Part shown: in pieces, positions 27,064 through 36,888 of the stretch
How the letters are laid out: each line of letters opens with the position of its first letter
How positions within the stretch are numbered: the first letter of the stretch is position 1
Source of the DNA: Streptomyces avermitilis MA-4680 = NBRC 14893
GTDB lineage: Bacteria; Actinomycetota; Actinomycetes; Streptomycetales; Streptomycetaceae
Length of the DNA stretch: 64,000 bases
Reading direction: 5' to 3'
Assembly: GCF_000009765.2 (NCBI RefSeq)
Contig: NC_003155.5
Location: forward strand, 3,100,001 to 3,164,000
Position numbers and translations under genes: made by a program
The notes under the pieces: generated by a model
Told to the model about the DNA's origin: nothing
The model's database searches: none
The model's input: the letters and a program-made list of their open reading frames with translations, nothing else

Positions 27064-27969
27064 TCAGCCGAACACGGCCAGGCTCTTCGCCTTGCCCTTC
27101 TGCTCCTCCACCAGGGCCAGGAAGCGGCCCGCGGGGTCGACGACCGCCACCGCGCCGCGGCCCGCGTACTCCTCGGGCATCTCCAGGCGTACGCCGTTGA
27201 GCAGCAGCCTGGCCCGCTTCGTGTCCACGTCCCAGCGGGGGAACGCGGCGGCGGCCGCTTCGGCGATGGGCATCACGGTCAGCTCCTCCTGGAGCTGGTC
27301 GAGGGTGCGCGCGGCATCGAGCTTGTACGGTCCGACGCGCGTCCGGCGCAGCGCCGTCAGATGTCCGCCGACGCCCAGGTCCGCGCCCAGGTCCCGGGCC
27401 AGCGCCCGGATGTACGTGCCGGACGAGCACACCACCGACACCACCAGGTCGAGCACCGGTGTGCCGTCCTCGGCGACCGCGTCACGCACGTCGTACACCG
27501 CGAACGACGAGACGGTCACCGGGCGGGCCGGGATCTCGAAGTCCTCGCCCTCGCGCGCCCGCTTGTAGGACCGCACGCCGTCGATCTTGATCGCGCTGAC
27601 CTTGGACGGCACCTGCATGATGGCGCCGCTGAGCTTGGCGACCCCCGCGTCGATCGCGTCCCGGGTCACCCGGGAGGCGTCCGTCGAGGAGATGATCTCG
27701 CCCTCGGCGTCGTCCGTCAGGGTGTTCTGCCCGAGACGGATCGTGCCCAGGTATTCCTTCTCGGTGAGCGCGAGATGGCCGAGGAGTTTGGTCGCCTTCT
27801 CGACGCCGAGGACGAGCACGCCCGTCGCCATGGGGTCGAGGGTGCCGGCGTGTCCGACGCGGCGGGTCCTGGCGATCCCGCGCATCTTGGCGACCACGTC
27901 GTGCGAAGTGAAGCCCGACGGCTTGTCCACGATGACAAGCCCGTCGGGCGTCCTGTGCTTCTCGGTCAT
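27064..27969 (-). CDS. truB: tRNA pseudouridine(55) synthase TruB
   Basis: This 301-residue enzyme converts U55 of the tRNA T-loop to pseudouridine. The N-terminal motif GLVIVDKPSGFTSHD and the catalytic segment GHAGTLDPMATG, with Asp45 as nucleophile, identify it. The C-terminal PUA-like part completes the family length. The ATG overlaps the rbfA stop codon in ATGA, so it is coupled to rbfA. It is the last gene of the nusA-infB operon and is followed by a strong hairpin. Confidence 0.98.
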   Translation of the reverse strand: MTEKHRTPDGLVIVDKPSGFTSHDVVAKMRGIARTRRVGHAGTLDPMATGVLVLGVEKATKLLGHLALTEKEYLGTIRLGQNTLTDDAEGEIISSTDASRVTRDAIDAGVAKLSGAIMQVPSKVSAIKIDGVRSYKRAREGEDFEIPARPVTVSSFAVYDVRDAVAEDGTPVLDLVVSVVCSSGTYIRALARDLGADLGVGGHLTALRRTRVGPYKLDAARTLDQLQEELTVMPIAEAAAAAFPRWDVDTKRARLLLNGVRLEMPEEYAGRGAVAVVDPAGRFLALVEEQKGKAKSLAVFG

Positions 27970-28439
27970 TCCGCGGCGTCGCCGTCCGTCTTGGCAGCGG
28001 TGTCCGACTCGTCGTCGGACTCCGGCTTGCGGTACGGGTCCGCGTCGCCCGCGAACTGGGCACCCGCCGAGACCTCACGCACCTTCGCGTCCGAGGCCCG
28101 CGCCTTGTCGAGCAGGTCCTCGATGGTCTTGGCGGTGTCCGGCAGGGCGTCCGCCACGAAGGTGAGGGTCGGGGTGAACTTCACGCCCGCCGCCGCACCC
28201 ACCGCGGAGCGGAGCACGCCCTTGGCGCTCTCCAGGCCGGCGGCCGCGGCCGCCCGCTCCTCGTCGTCCCCGTACACCGTGTAGAAGACGGTCGCCTCCC
28301 GCAGATCACCCGTCACCCGGGTGTCCGTGATGGTGACCTGCGAGCCGAGCCGCGGGTCCTTGATCCCGCGCTGCAGCTTCTGGGCCACCACCTCTCGGAT
28401 GAGGTCCGCCAGCCTCTTCGCCCGCGCGTTGTCGGCCAC
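27966..28439 (-). CDS. rbfA: 30S ribosome-binding factor RbfA
   Basis: This 157-residue protein shows the RbfA pattern: LADLIREVVAQKLQRGIKDPRLG followed by the KH-type fold and KGVLRSAVG. It assists late 30S assembly and cold adaptation. The C-terminal tail is acidic and longer than in E. coli, as is usual in actinobacteria. The start is GTG at 28439, preceded by AAGGAGA. It lies between ylxP and truB in the conserved operon. Confidence 0.97.
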   Translation of the reverse strand: MADNARAKRLADLIREVVAQKLQRGIKDPRLGSQVTITDTRVTGDLREATVFYTVYGDDEERAAAAAGLESAKGVLRSAVGAAAGVKFTPTLTFVADALPDTAKTIEDLLDKARASDAKVREVSAGAQFAGDADPYRKPESDDESDTAAKTDGDAAE

Positions 28440-28473
28440 TGGTCCGTCTCCTTCTTAGCCTTGCTTGTTCTGG

Positions 28474-28767
28474 TCAATCTTCGTCGTTGTGGAGCCTGCG
28501 GCGCACCGAGAGCAGTTCCACCTCCGGTCGCCCCGCCACGAGCCGTTCGCACCGGTCGAGCACGTCGGTGAGGTGCCCTGTGTCTCCGGAGACCACCGCC
28601 AGGCCTATCTCGGCCCTGCGGTGAAGGTCCTGATGACCCGTTTCCGCCACGCTCACGGCGTACTTCCGCTGAAGTTCCGCGACGATCGGCCGGACGAGGG
28701 AGCGTTTCTCCTTGAGCGAGCGAACGTCGCCGAGGAGCAGATCGAAGGACAGTGTCCCCACATACAT
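28474..28767 (-). CDS. ylxP: YlxP family protein (DUF503)
   Basis: This 97-residue protein, MYVGTLSFDLLLGDVRSLKEKRS, is a typical DUF503/YlxP member. It is found between infB and rbfA in many bacteria and is thought to act in ribosome or tRNA-related processes; no reaction is established. The ATG at 28767 gives the family length. No strong ribosome binding site precedes it, and longer in-frame starts to 28842 add unconserved sequence. Confidence 0.9.
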   Translation of the reverse strand: MYVGTLSFDLLLGDVRSLKEKRSLVRPIVAELQRKYAVSVAETGHQDLHRRAEIGLAVVSGDTGHLTDVLDRCERLVAGRPEVELLSVRRRLHNDED

Positions 28768-28919
28768 GTGTATCCGGATATCCCGCCGGTACGGGGTCGA
28801 TGGCCCCGCCAACGACTTGGCGGGGACATCAGAACCGTACAACGAACGGCCGGGGCCGATCGACGGAATACTCTCCGCCGACCGGCCCCGGACCGGACCG
28901 ATACTTCGGAACCGAACTC

Positions 28920-31900
28920 TTACGAGCGCGGCTTCTCGCGCATCTCGTAGGTCGCGATGACGTCGTCGACCTTGATGTCGTTGAAGTTTCCGAGGTTGAT
29001 ACCGCCCTCGAAGCCTTCGCGGATCTCGGTGACGTCGTCCTTGAAGCGACGCAGCCCGGAGATGTTGAGGCTCTCCGCGATGACCTTGCCGTCGCGGATG
29101 AGGCGCGCCTTGGTGTTGCGCTTGACCTCGCCCGAGCGGACCAGGACACCGGCGATGTTGCCCAGCTTGGACGACTTGAAGACCTCGCGGATCTCCGCCG
29201 TGCCGAGCTCGACCTCCTCGTACTCCGGCTTGAGCATGCCCTTGAGGGCCGCCTCGATCTCCTCGATGGCCTGGTAGATCACCGAGTAGTACCGGACGTC
29301 GACGCCCTCGCGCTCCGCCATCTGAGCCGCGCGGCCCGCAGCGCGGACGTTGAAGCCGATGACGATGGCGTCGGAGCCGGTCGCCAGGTTGATGTCGGAC
29401 TCGGTGACCGCACCCACACCGCGGTGCAGGATGCGGATGTCGACCTCTTCGCCGACGTCGAGCTGGAGCAGCGAGGACTCGAGAGCCTCCACCGAACCGG
29501 ACGCGTCGCCCTTGATGATGAGGTTGAGTTCCTGCACCAGACCGGCCTTGAGGGCCTCGTCCAGGTTCTCCAGGGAGAACCGGACACCCCGGCGGGCGAA
29601 GTTGGCGTTGCGCTCGCGCGCCGCGCGCTTCTCGGCGATCTGACGCGCCGTGCGGTCCTCGTCGACAACCAGGAAGTTGTCGCCGGCGCCCGGGACGTTG
29701 GTGAGACCGAGGACGAGGACCGGGGTCGAGGGACCCGCCTCTTCCACGTTCTCGCCCTTGTCGTCGAGCATCGCGCGGACACGGCCGTACGCGTCGCCGA
29801 CCACCATGGTGTCGCCGACCCGCAGGGTGCCTCGCTGGACCAGGACGGTCGCGACGGCGCCGCGGCCGCGGTCGAGGTGGGACTCGATCGCAATACCCTG
29901 CGCGTCCTGCTCCGGGTTGGCCCGCAGGTCGAGCGAGGCGTCCGCGGTGAGGACCACGGCCTCCAGCAGGCTCTCGATGTTGAGGCCCTGCTTGGCGGAG
30001 ATGTCGACGAACATCGTGTCGCCGCCGTACTCCTCGGCCACCAGACCGAACTCGGTGAGCTGACCGCGCACCTTGGTCGGGTCCGCGCCCTCGACGTCGA
30101 TCTTGTTGACCGCGACCACGATCGGCACGTCGGCCGCCTTGGCGTGGTTCAGCGCCTCGATCGTCTGGGGCATCACACCGTCGTTGGCCGCCACCACGAG
30201 GATCGCGATGTCGGTCGACTTGGCACCACGGGCACGCATGGCGGTGAACGCCTCGTGACCGGGGGTGTCGATGAAGGTGATCTTGCGCTCTTCGTCGTTG
30301 ACCTCGGTCGTGACCTGGTACGCACCGATGTGCTGCGTAATACCGCCGGCCTCGCCCGCCACGACGTTCGTCTTGCGGATGGTGTCGAGCAGTCGGGTCT
30401 TACCGTGGTCGACGTGACCCATGACGGTCACGACCGGCGGACGCGCGACGAGGAACTCCTCGCCACCCTCGTCCTCGCCGAACTCGATGTCGAAGGACTC
30501 GAGCAGCTCGCGGTCCTCCTCCTCGGGGCTGACGATCTCGAGGACGAAGTTCATCTCGTCCGCGAGGAGCTTCAGCGTCTCGTCGGAGACGGACTGCGTG
30601 GCAGTGACCATCTCGCCGAGGTTCATCATCACGCCGACGAGCGACGCCGGGTTGGCGCCGATCTTCTCCGCGAAGTCGGTGAGGGACGCACCGCGCGACA
30701 GGCGGACGGACTGTCCGTTGCCGCGAGGCAGCATCACGCCGCCGACCGACGGGGCCTGCATGGCCTCGTACTCCTGGCGCCTCTGCCGCTTCGACTTGCG
30801 ACCACGACGCGCGGGACCGCCGGGACGACCGAAGGCGCCCTGCGTGCCACCACGGCCACCCGGGCCACCGGGACGACCACCGAAGCCGGGACGACCGCCG
30901 CCGCCACCGCCGGGACCACCCGGACGGCCGGCGAAGCCGCCGCCACCGCCACCGGGACCACCGGGACGACCGGCGAAGCCGCCACCGCCGCCACCGGGAC
31001 GGCCGGCGAAGCCGCCGCCACCCGGACGACCGCCGCCGCCACCGGGACCACCGGGACGACCGCCGCCACCAGGACCGCGGCCACCGGGGCCACCGCCACC
31101 GGGACGCGGGCCCGCAGCGGGACGCTGCGGCATCATGCCGGGGTTCGGACGGTTACCACCAGGCGCACCACCGGGACGGGGGGCCTGCGGACGGGGCATG
31201 CCGCCCGGAGTCGGACGGGCACCGCCCGGACCGCCCTGCGGACGCGGAGCGCCGCCGGGACCGCCCTGGGGACGGGGAGCACGGTCCTGGCCGCCCGCGC
31301 CCTGCGGACGCGGACCGCCGGGGGCACCGGCGCCACCGGGACGCGGGGCACCACCCGGACGGGGCGCCTGCGGGCGCGCCATGCCGGTGGAGCCACCAGA
31401 GGTGAACGGGTTGTTGCCGGGACGTGGACCGGCCGGACGAGCGCCCGGACGCGGGGCCTGGCCGCCCGGACGCGCAGCGCCCTGACGGTCACCGCGGTCA
31501 CCACGGTCACCGCGGTCAGTGCGTTCGCCACGGACCTGGCCACCCTGGCCCTGGCCGGGCGTGGCCGGACGAGCGCCACCGGGCTTCGGGGCACCGGGAC
31601 GGGCACCCGGACGCGGACCGGAGGCGGCAGCGGCGGGAGCCGCGGGGGCCGACGGAGGCGCCGTGAACTCGGGCGCGGCCGGAGCCGGAGCCGCCGGAGC
31701 GGGTCGCGGCGCGGGCTTCGGGCCCGGACGCGGGCCCGGGGCGGCCGGAGCCGCGGCGGGCCGCTCAGCCGCTGCGGGCCGCTCGGCCGCGGCGGGCTTG
31801 GGCGCCGGCGGACGGGGGGCGGCCGGACGGGCCGCCTGCGCGGGAGAAGGCGCACCCGGCTTGGCCGGTGCGGCCTTACGGGGGGCTGCCTTGCCGCCGT

Positions 31901-32060
31901 TGCCCTGCTGCAGGGCATCGGTCAGCTTGCGTACTACGGGCGCCTCGATCGTCGAGGACGCCGAACGGACAAATTCACCGAGTTCTTGGAGCTTGGCCAT
32001 GACGACCTTGCTCTCCACCCCGAACTCCTTGGCGAGTTCGTATACCCGGACCTTAGCCAC
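28920..32060 (-). CDS. infB: Translation initiation factor IF-2
   Basis: This 1046-residue GTPase positions fMet-tRNA on the 30S subunit. The start is GTG at 32060, after AAAAGGAG. An N-terminal IF2_N domain ([16 protein letters not shown]) is followed by about 400 residues of Pro/Gly/Ala/Arg-rich linker (Gly-Gly-Arg-Pro repeats near 30800-31400), typical of Streptomyces. A second IF2_N domain lies near residue 450. The G domain has G1 GHVDHGKT at about residue 548, with the DTPGH and NKID motifs, followed by IF2 domains II-IV. The gene sits between ylxR and ylxP. Confidence 0.98.
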   Translation of the reverse strand: MAKVRVYELAKEFGVESKVVMAKLQELGEFVRSASSTIEAPVVRKLTDALQQGNGGKAAPRKAAPAKPGAPSPAQAARPAAPRPPAPKPAAAERPAAAERPAAAPAAPGPRPGPKPAPRPAPAAPAPAAPEFTAPPSAPAAPAAAASGPRPGARPGAPKPGGARPATPGQGQGGQVRGERTDRGDRGDRGDRQGAARPGGQAPRPGARPAGPRPGNNPFTSGGSTGMARPQAPRPGGAPRPGGAGAPGGPRPQGAGGQDRAPRPQGGPGGAPRPQGGPGGARPTPGGMPRPQAPRPGGAPGGNRPNPGMMPQRPAAGPRPGGGGPGGRGPGGGGRPGGPGGGGGRPGGGGFAGRPGGGGGGFAGRPGGPGGGGGGFAGRPGGPGGGGGGRPGFGGRPGGPGGRGGTQGAFGRPGGPARRGRKSKRQRRQEYEAMQAPSVGGVMLPRGNGQSVRLSRGASLTDFAEKIGANPASLVGVMMNLGEMVTATQSVSDETLKLLADEMNFVLEIVSPEEEDRELLESFDIEFGEDEGGEEFLVARPPVVTVMGHVDHGKTRLLDTIRKTNVVAGEAGGITQHIGAYQVTTEVNDEERKITFIDTPGHEAFTAMRARGAKSTDIAILVVAANDGVMPQTIEALNHAKAADVPIVVAVNKIDVEGADPTKVRGQLTEFGLVAEEYGGDTMFVDISAKQGLNIESLLEAVVLTADASLDLRANPEQDAQGIAIESHLDRGRGAVATVLVQRGTLRVGDTMVVGDAYGRVRAMLDDKGENVEEAGPSTPVLVLGLTNVPGAGDNFLVVDEDRTARQIAEKRAARERNANFARRGVRFSLENLDEALKAGLVQELNLIIKGDASGSVEALESSLLQLDVGEEVDIRILHRGVGAVTESDINLATGSDAIVIGFNVRAAGRAAQMAEREGVDVRYYSVIYQAIEEIEAALKGMLKPEYEEVELGTAEIREVFKSSKLGNIAGVLVRSGEVKRNTKARLIRDGKVIAESLNISGLRRFKDDVTEIREGFEGGINLGNFNDIKVDDVIATYEMREKPRS

Positions 32061-32207
32061 TTCGCTCCTTTTAGGTCCGGGTTGCGTCCGGACCGTCGCT
32101 ACTTCATGGGCGTACTCATCGCGTGCTCATCGAGTGCTCATCGCAATCTCGACCTACTTCCAACTCGCGGAATACCAGGGCCGCACGGGGGTTCCGTACG
32201 ACACGTC

Positions 32208-32501
32208 TTACGGTGTTGCCTGCTCGGCAACGGTCTGCTCGACGTAGTGGCGCAACGCCGCTGTGTCGAGCGCTCCCGGGGCGCGCAACGCCCTCGTGAA
32301 CGCCCGGCGGCGGACCGCCAGGTCCAGACAGACCAGGGCGGGGTGCACATACGCACCCCGGCCGGGCAGCGTACCGCGATGATCGGGGACGCAATCACCC
32401 TCGACCGCCACGATGCGCAGCAGATCCTTCTTGGCCGCTCGCTCCCGGCACCCCACACAGGTGCGCTCAGGGCATGCGCGGGCATGCGTCCGGCCAGACA
32501 C
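32208..32501 (-). CDS. ylxR: YlxR family RNA-binding protein (DUF448)
   Basis: This 97-residue basic protein carries the YlxR signature RTCVGCRERAAKKDLLR and GRGAYVHP. Family members bind RNA and have been linked to RNase P and to transcription regulation; the exact role here is unknown. It starts at GTG 32501 and lies between nusA and infB, the standard position in Gram-positive bacteria. A gap of 147 bases separates it from infB, without a clear hairpin. Confidence 0.95.
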   Translation of the reverse strand: MSGRTHARACPERTCVGCRERAAKKDLLRIVAVEGDCVPDHRGTLPGRGAYVHPALVCLDLAVRRRAFTRALRAPGALDTAALRHYVEQTVAEQATP

Positions 32502-32615
32502 GGTTAAGTCTACCTCCCCGCACCGACCTCACCCCTCCGGGGCAAGAGTCGAACGGTTGTTGTCGTGATCTAAGCCACCTGCGGCTGAGATCTATTCCCC
32601 GATCCCGCGAACGGC

Positions 32616-33602
32616 CTAGTCGCCGCTCTGCTCGGTGTCCGGGCGGATGTCGATCCGCCACCCGGTGAGCCGGGCCGCGAGCCGGGCGTTCTGCCCTTCC
32701 TTGCCGATGGCCAGCGACAGCTGGTAGTCGGGGACCGTCACGCGCGCGGAGCGGGCCGCGAGGTCGACGACCTCGACCTTGGAGACCCGGGCCGGGGACA
32801 ACGCGTTCGCCACCATCTCGGCCGGGTCGTCCGACCAGTCGACGATGTCGATCTTCTCACCGTTCAGCTCGGCCATCACGTTGCGCACGCGACCGCCCAT
32901 GGGGCCGATGCAGGCGCCCTTGGCGTTCAGGCCCGATCGGGTGGAGCGGACGGCGATCTTGGTGCGGTGGCCGGCCTCGCGGGCGATGGCGGAGATCTCG
33001 ACGGAACCGTCGGCGATCTCCGGCACCTCCAGCGCGAAGAGCTTCTTCACCAGATTGGGGTGGGTGCGGGACAGGGTGACGGACGGACCGCGCACGCCCT
33101 TCGCCACCCGGACGACGTACGAGCGAAGGCGCAAGCCGTGCTGGTACGTCTCGCCGGGTACCTGTTCCTGCACGGGCAGGATGGCTTCCAGCTTGCCGAT
33201 GTCGACGAGCACGTTCTTCGGGTCGCGGCCCTGCTGGACCACGCCCGTCACGATGTCGCCCTCGCGCCCGGCGTACTCGCCGAGCGTGGCGTCGTCCTCC
33301 GCGTCCCGCAGGCGCTGCAGGATGACCTGCTTGGCGGTGGTGGCGGCGATACGGCCGAAGCCGGACGGCGTGTCGTCGAACTCGCGCGCCTCCTGCCCCT
33401 CCTCCAGGTCCTCGGGGTCCTCCTTCGCCCACACCGTCACGTGGCCGGTTTCCCGGTTGAGCTCCACGCGCGCGTGGCGGCGGCTTCCCTCGGTACGGTG
33501 GTAGGCGATGAGGAGGGCCGACTCGATCGCCTCGACCAGCAGGTCGAAGGAGATCTCCTTCTCCCGCACCAAGCCCCGCAGGGCGCTCATGTCGATGTCC
33601 AC
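32616..33602 (-). CDS. nusA: Transcription termination/antitermination factor NusA
   Basis: This 328-residue protein contains the N-terminal RNA-polymerase-binding domain, an S1 domain and the KH domains ([22 protein letters not shown] and the second KH near [13 protein letters not shown]). It lacks the C-terminal acidic repeats found in E. coli, which is normal for actinobacteria. GTG at 33602 is preceded by GAGGAGG. The gene follows rimP by 2 bases and is the second gene of the operon. Confidence 0.97.
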   Translation of the reverse strand: MDIDMSALRGLVREKEISFDLLVEAIESALLIAYHRTEGSRRHARVELNRETGHVTVWAKEDPEDLEEGQEAREFDDTPSGFGRIAATTAKQVILQRLRDAEDDATLGEYAGREGDIVTGVVQQGRDPKNVLVDIGKLEAILPVQEQVPGETYQHGLRLRSYVVRVAKGVRGPSVTLSRTHPNLVKKLFALEVPEIADGSVEISAIAREAGHRTKIAVRSTRSGLNAKGACIGPMGGRVRNVMAELNGEKIDIVDWSDDPAEMVANALSPARVSKVEVVDLAARSARVTVPDYQLSLAIGKEGQNARLAARLTGWRIDIRPDTEQSGD

Positions 33603-33604
33603 GG

Positions 33605-34114
33605 CTACGCCTCCTCTTCTTCCGTCATGTCCTTCTTGTCCTTGCGGTTGAACTCGACCTGGACGCGGGCCTTGGCGATGTCCTCGAAGGCGAGCCTGCG
33701 GGTGGTGGCCTTGCGGCCCTTCACTCCGGGCACCTCGAGGTCGAGGCCGGCGTCGTCCACGGTCAGGATTCTGGCGACCAGCTCATCACCCTCGGTGAGC
33801 TGGAATCTCACCAGACGGTCCACGGCACGCACGTAGTGGCGGTGCTCGGTGAGGGCGCGCTCCGCGCCCGGGGTACCGACCTCGAGGGTGTACTCCCCCT
33901 CGCCCATCGCGTCCGTCTCGTCGAGCTTCGCCGAGAGCGCGCGGCTCACATCGGCGATCGCGTCGAGGTCGGCGCCCTCGTCGGAATCGACGACGACACG
34001 CAGCACACGCTTGCGTCCGACGGATTCCACCTCGATCCCTTCGAGATCGAGGCCCTGGGAGCCCACGAGCGGTTCCAGAAGTTCTCGCAGCCTCTCGCTC
34101 TGGGTGGTGCTCAT
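33605..34114 (-). CDS. rimP: Ribosome maturation factor RimP
   Basis: This 169-residue protein fits RimP, with [24 protein letters not shown], then [16 protein letters not shown] and [20 protein letters not shown]. It acts in 30S subunit maturation. ATG at 34114 has GAGGAG upstream. It is the first gene of the rimP-nusA-ylxR-infB-ylxP-rbfA-truB series, and its promoter must lie in the divergent region 34115-34517. Confidence 0.96.
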   Translation of the reverse strand: MSTTQSERLRELLEPLVGSQGLDLEGIEVESVGRKRVLRVVVDSDEGADLDAIADVSRALSAKLDETDAMGEGEYTLEVGTPGAERALTEHRHYVRAVDRLVRFQLTEGDELVARILTVDDAGLDLEVPGVKGRKATTRRLAFEDIAKARVQVEFNRKDKKDMTEEEEA

Positions 34115-34517
34115 CCGGGTGACTCCTCGGCCGCGTGTGCTGTTGTGGGTAGGTCGTGTGTCAGGTCAAAGGGTATCCGGTCGCGGAGGGTGTTGCCGTC
34201 CACCCGCACCGCCGTTCGGACGGACGTGCGGTGGGCCCGAGCCGCTGGCGGGTGCCGGGGCGGGGCCCGGGTACCGTGATCACGAGCAGGGCCTGTCCGG
34301 CGGATCGAGCCGGAGAAGAGCGACGGTGACCGACGAGCGCGGGTGAGTGGGATCCGGCGCGTGCGGCTGCGAGGCGGAGGAGGACGTCGTGGCGGGGCCA
34401 CGGCGACCGACGACAACGCCGCAGAGGTGCGTGCCGGCCCCCGCGGCCCCGGCAGGATCCGCCGGACAGGCCCTGGGCCGCCCATCCGTTCGTACGAGCC
34501 CTTCGAGGACGTCTGCC
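34115..34517. other. Divergent rimP/lipoprotein intergenic region with MITE-like element
   Basis: This 403-base region holds the rimP promoter on the minus strand (a TTGACC box lies at 34164-34169, without a good -10) and the upstream signals for the lipoprotein gene. Much of it is occupied by the inverted-repeat element at 34287-34475. I see no convincing gene. Confidence 0.5.
34287..34475. mobile_element. MITE-like element with 20-bp perfect terminal inverted repeats
   Basis: CAGGGCCTGTCCGGCGGATC at 34287-34306 is exactly the reverse complement of 34456-34475. The enclosed segment is too short to encode a transposase. A clear target-site duplication is not visible at these borders. The ends recall termini seen around IS5-type elements in Streptomyces; that association is from memory and unverified. 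Confidence 0.55.
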
Positions 34518-35087
34518 GTGCCGTTCACCCTGCCGCCGCGCATCCCGCCGGGGCCGCGCCGAAGGAGCCTGCTCGCTTCGGCCGCGGGCGCCGCGCTGCT
34601 CGTCGGCTGCTCCGAAAGCCCCGACTCGGCCAACACGGCCGGCAGCCCCTCCGCCGCCGACCGGGCACGCGCGCGTGCCGCCCGGGACAGCGCGGCGCTG
34701 GCCACGCGGTACGCGGCTGTGATCGCCGCGCATCCGGCGCTGGCGGACCTTCTGCGCCCGCTCCGGACCGCGGTCGTACGGCATACGGAGGCGTTCGGGG
34801 GCAGCGCTCAGGCATCCGCGTCCGCTTCGGCTTCGGCATCCGTTTCGGCTTCGGCCGACGGTGACGGTCGGGCGCCCGCGTCCGCCCACCCCTCCGCGAG
34901 CGCCTCCCCCGCCGTGGCCGCCGACCGGAAGACGGCCCTGTCCGACCTGGCCGCCGCCGAGCGCGCCCTGGCCGACCGGCGCACGAAGGCGCTGCTGGAG
35001 TTGCCGGGAGAGCTGGCGCGGCTCATGGCGTCCGTTGCGGCGGCGGGCGCCGCGCACGCGTTCTTGCTGACGGAGGGCGCGAAGTGA
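34518..35087 (+). CDS. Tat-type lipoprotein with helical domain
   Basis: This 189-residue protein starts at GTG 34518 with GAGGA 8 bases upstream. The N-terminus has RRRSLL followed by a hydrophobic stretch and the lipobox Leu-Val-Gly-Cys31, which suggests twin-arginine export and lipid anchoring. The mature part is Ala-rich and helical, with a (Ser-Ala)n low-complexity insert. The stop codon overlaps the start of the DUF4439 gene (GTGA), so the two are coupled. A ferritin-like fold split over both genes has been suggested for similar pairs; that is inference here. Confidence 0.85.
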   Translation: MPFTLPPRIPPGPRRRSLLASAAGAALLVGCSESPDSANTAGSPSAADRARARAARDSAALATRYAAVIAAHPALADLLRPLRTAVVRHTEAFGGSAQASASASASASVSASADGDGRAPASAHPSASASPAVAADRKTALSDLAAAERALADRRTKALLELPGELARLMASVAAAGAAHAFLLTEGAK

Positions 35088-35587
35088 GCGCGAGCACCGG
35101 CACGACCGGCACACCGAAGGCCGAGAGCACCGAGAGCGCCGAGCTGAGGGCGCTCCAGGCGGCCCTCGGGGCCGAACACGCCGCCGTCTACGGGTACGGC
35201 GTCGTCGGCGGGAAGATCGGGCAGGCGCGGCGGGCCGACGCGCGGGCCGCGTACGACGCGCACCGGGCGCGCCGGGACGAGCTCGCGCGGTCCGTGCGTG
35301 ACCTGGGCGGGACGCCGCAGGCCGCCGCGGCCGGGTACGCGCTGCCGTTCGCCGTGCCGGATGCGACGGCCGCCGTACGGCTCGCCGCCGAGCTGGAGGA
35401 ACGGGTGGCCGGGGTGTACTCCGATCTCGTACGGGCCGGCACGGGCGCGCGACGCCGCTCGGCCGCCGAGGCGCTGCGGGAGGCGGCGGTGCGGGCGGTG
35501 CGCTGGAGCGGCGAGAGCGTAGCCTTCCCTGGTCTCGCCGAGCGGGCGGCGGCCACCCCCACCGCGTCGGCGACACCACAGACGTAA
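35084..35587 (+). CDS. DUF4439 ferritin-like domain protein
   Basis: This 167-residue protein has the DUF4439 pattern LQAALGAEHAAVYGYGVVGG, followed by AYDAHRARRDEL and a helical C-terminus. Family members adopt a ferritin-like four-helix bundle; Glu and His in GAEHAAV and the HRARRDE segment are the candidate metal ligands. There is no signal peptide. It overlaps the preceding lipoprotein gene by 4 bases. Biological role unknown. Confidence 0.9.
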   Translation: MSASTGTTGTPKAESTESAELRALQAALGAEHAAVYGYGVVGGKIGQARRADARAAYDAHRARRDELARSVRDLGGTPQAAAAGYALPFAVPDATAAVRLAAELEERVAGVYSDLVRAGTGARRRSAAEALREAAVRAVRWSGESVAFPGLAERAAATPTASATPQT

Positions 35588-35662
35588 GGCGTACGCCGTA
35601 CGGGTACTCGGGACGAGTCGCGTACGGCGTACGAAGCCGACCTGGAAGGGAACACCTCGCGC

Positions 35663-36565
35663 ATGGCTTTCGAACCGCCGCAACGCCTCGTGCGGGCGCT
35701 CGGCGAGACCGAGCGGAACGGGGCCGCCGACTGGCTGGTCAAGCTGCCCGAGCTGGTTCAACAGGTCGTTGATCTACGCGAGTTGACCGTCGAGCGGGTG
35801 CAGGCGCCGGGCGGGCGCAGCAGCCTGGTCGTGCTGGTGCGGCAGGCCGACGGCACGCCCGCCGTGCTGAAACTCGCGCCGCCGTGGGCCCGGCCCGAGA
35901 GCGAGCGGGCCGCGCTGGCGCACTGGGGCGGCTTCGGCGCCGTACAGCTGCTCGACGGCGACGGCGGCGAGGGTGTGCTGCTCCTGGAGCGGCTGCACCC
36001 GGAGATGTCCGTACGGTCCCTGCCGGAGGCGAAGGCCTTGCTGGAGGCGGCCGGAACCCTGCGGCGGCTGTGGGTCGAGCCGCCGGCCGGTCAGGTCTTC
36101 GAGAGCGTGGCCGAGCGGACCGGGCGGCAGGCCGAGGCGATGCGGACGAGCGCGGCCGCCGACGCCGAGGTCGCACCGCTGGTCGACGCGGCCCTCGCGG
36201 CCCGCGAGGAACTGCTGGCCTCCGCCCCGCAGGCGCGTCTGCTGCACGGCACCTTCCGGCAGAGCAAGGTGCTGGCCGGTGAGCGGATGCCGTGGCTGGC
36301 CGTGGGGCCCGACCCGGTGGTCGGCGAGTGCGCCTTCGACCTGGCCCGGCTGGTCCGGGACCGGGTGGAGGACCTGATCGCGTCGCCCTCGGGGGCCTCG
36401 ATCACCCGGCGCCGGGTGAAGCGGCTCGCGGAGTCGCTGGAGCTCGACCAGGAACGACTGCGCGGCTGGACGCTGTTCCGTGCCGTCGAGTCGGGGGTGC
36501 GGGCACGCAGGGTGGGCCGTCCCCAGGACGCGGAACTGCTGCTGGAGTTCGCGGGCTGGCTCTGA
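35663..36565 (+). CDS. Aminoglycoside phosphotransferase-like protein with degenerate catalytic loop
   Basis: This 300-residue protein follows the APH(6)/hydroxyurea-kinase-like fold: N-lobe strand with a Lys (AVLKLAPPW), LLLERLHP hinge, then a loop that should read HGDxxxxN. Here it is HGTFRQSKVL, with catalytic Asp replaced by Thr and Asn by Lys. The metal-binding Asp is retained in the VGPDPVVGECAFDLARL segment. I infer weak or absent kinase activity. It is cytoplasmic and lies in a plus-strand run after the DUF4439 gene (75 bases). There is no evidence that it gives resistance. Confidence 0.85.
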   Translation: MAFEPPQRLVRALGETERNGAADWLVKLPELVQQVVDLRELTVERVQAPGGRSSLVVLVRQADGTPAVLKLAPPWARPESERAALAHWGGFGAVQLLDGDGGEGVLLLERLHPEMSVRSLPEAKALLEAAGTLRRLWVEPPAGQVFESVAERTGRQAEAMRTSAAADAEVAPLVDAALAAREELLASAPQARLLHGTFRQSKVLAGERMPWLAVGPDPVVGECAFDLARLVRDRVEDLIASPSGASITRRRVKRLAESLELDQERLRGWTLFRAVESGVRARRVGRPQDAELLLEFAGWL

Positions 36566-36836
36566 GCGGGGGTGCGTGCGAGGCCCGGTACCGGGCGGTC
36601 GGCCACCGCGCGCCGGGCCCGTTCGAGGACCGCGAGCGGGTCCGGGCCCGGACCGAGGAGCCGGTGACCCCGTTGGTCGAGCGTGCCGTGCCGGCGCGAC
36701 CGCCGCTGCGGCCCCGTACGCCGTGCGCCTCTGCGGGCCGCTTCTGCGGCCCCCGCTCCTTGGCCGGCCTGACCGTCCCCTCCACCTGACGTGTTGTCAC
36801 GTCCTACGGGCGGGAAGCGGCCTGGGGAAGACAGTG
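36566..36836. other. Intergenic region after the phosphotransferase-like gene
   Basis: Together with the proS terminator hairpin, this makes a 323-base gap between convergent genes. It is very GC-rich and contains several short inverted repeats but no recognisable gene. Confidence 0.5.
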
Positions 36837-36876
36837 AGGCGCCCCTGTGCCGGAAACAACTTCCCGAGGGGCGCCT
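36837..36876 (-). terminator. proS terminator hairpin
   Basis: AGGCGCCCCT (36837-36846) pairs with AGGGGCGCCT (36867-36876), a perfect 10-bp stem with a 20-base loop, 12 bases past the proS stop codon on the minus strand. Confidence 0.75.
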
Positions 36877-36888
36877 TCCGTCGGACGA

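Noticed and set aside
28752..32507. A 1251-residue open frame antisense to infB and ylxR
   Set aside because: Its composition (Val/Asp/Leu/Arg, then Thr/Gly/Arg runs) mirrors the complement of infB in high-GC DNA. It has no domain and no ribosome binding site; infB is certain.
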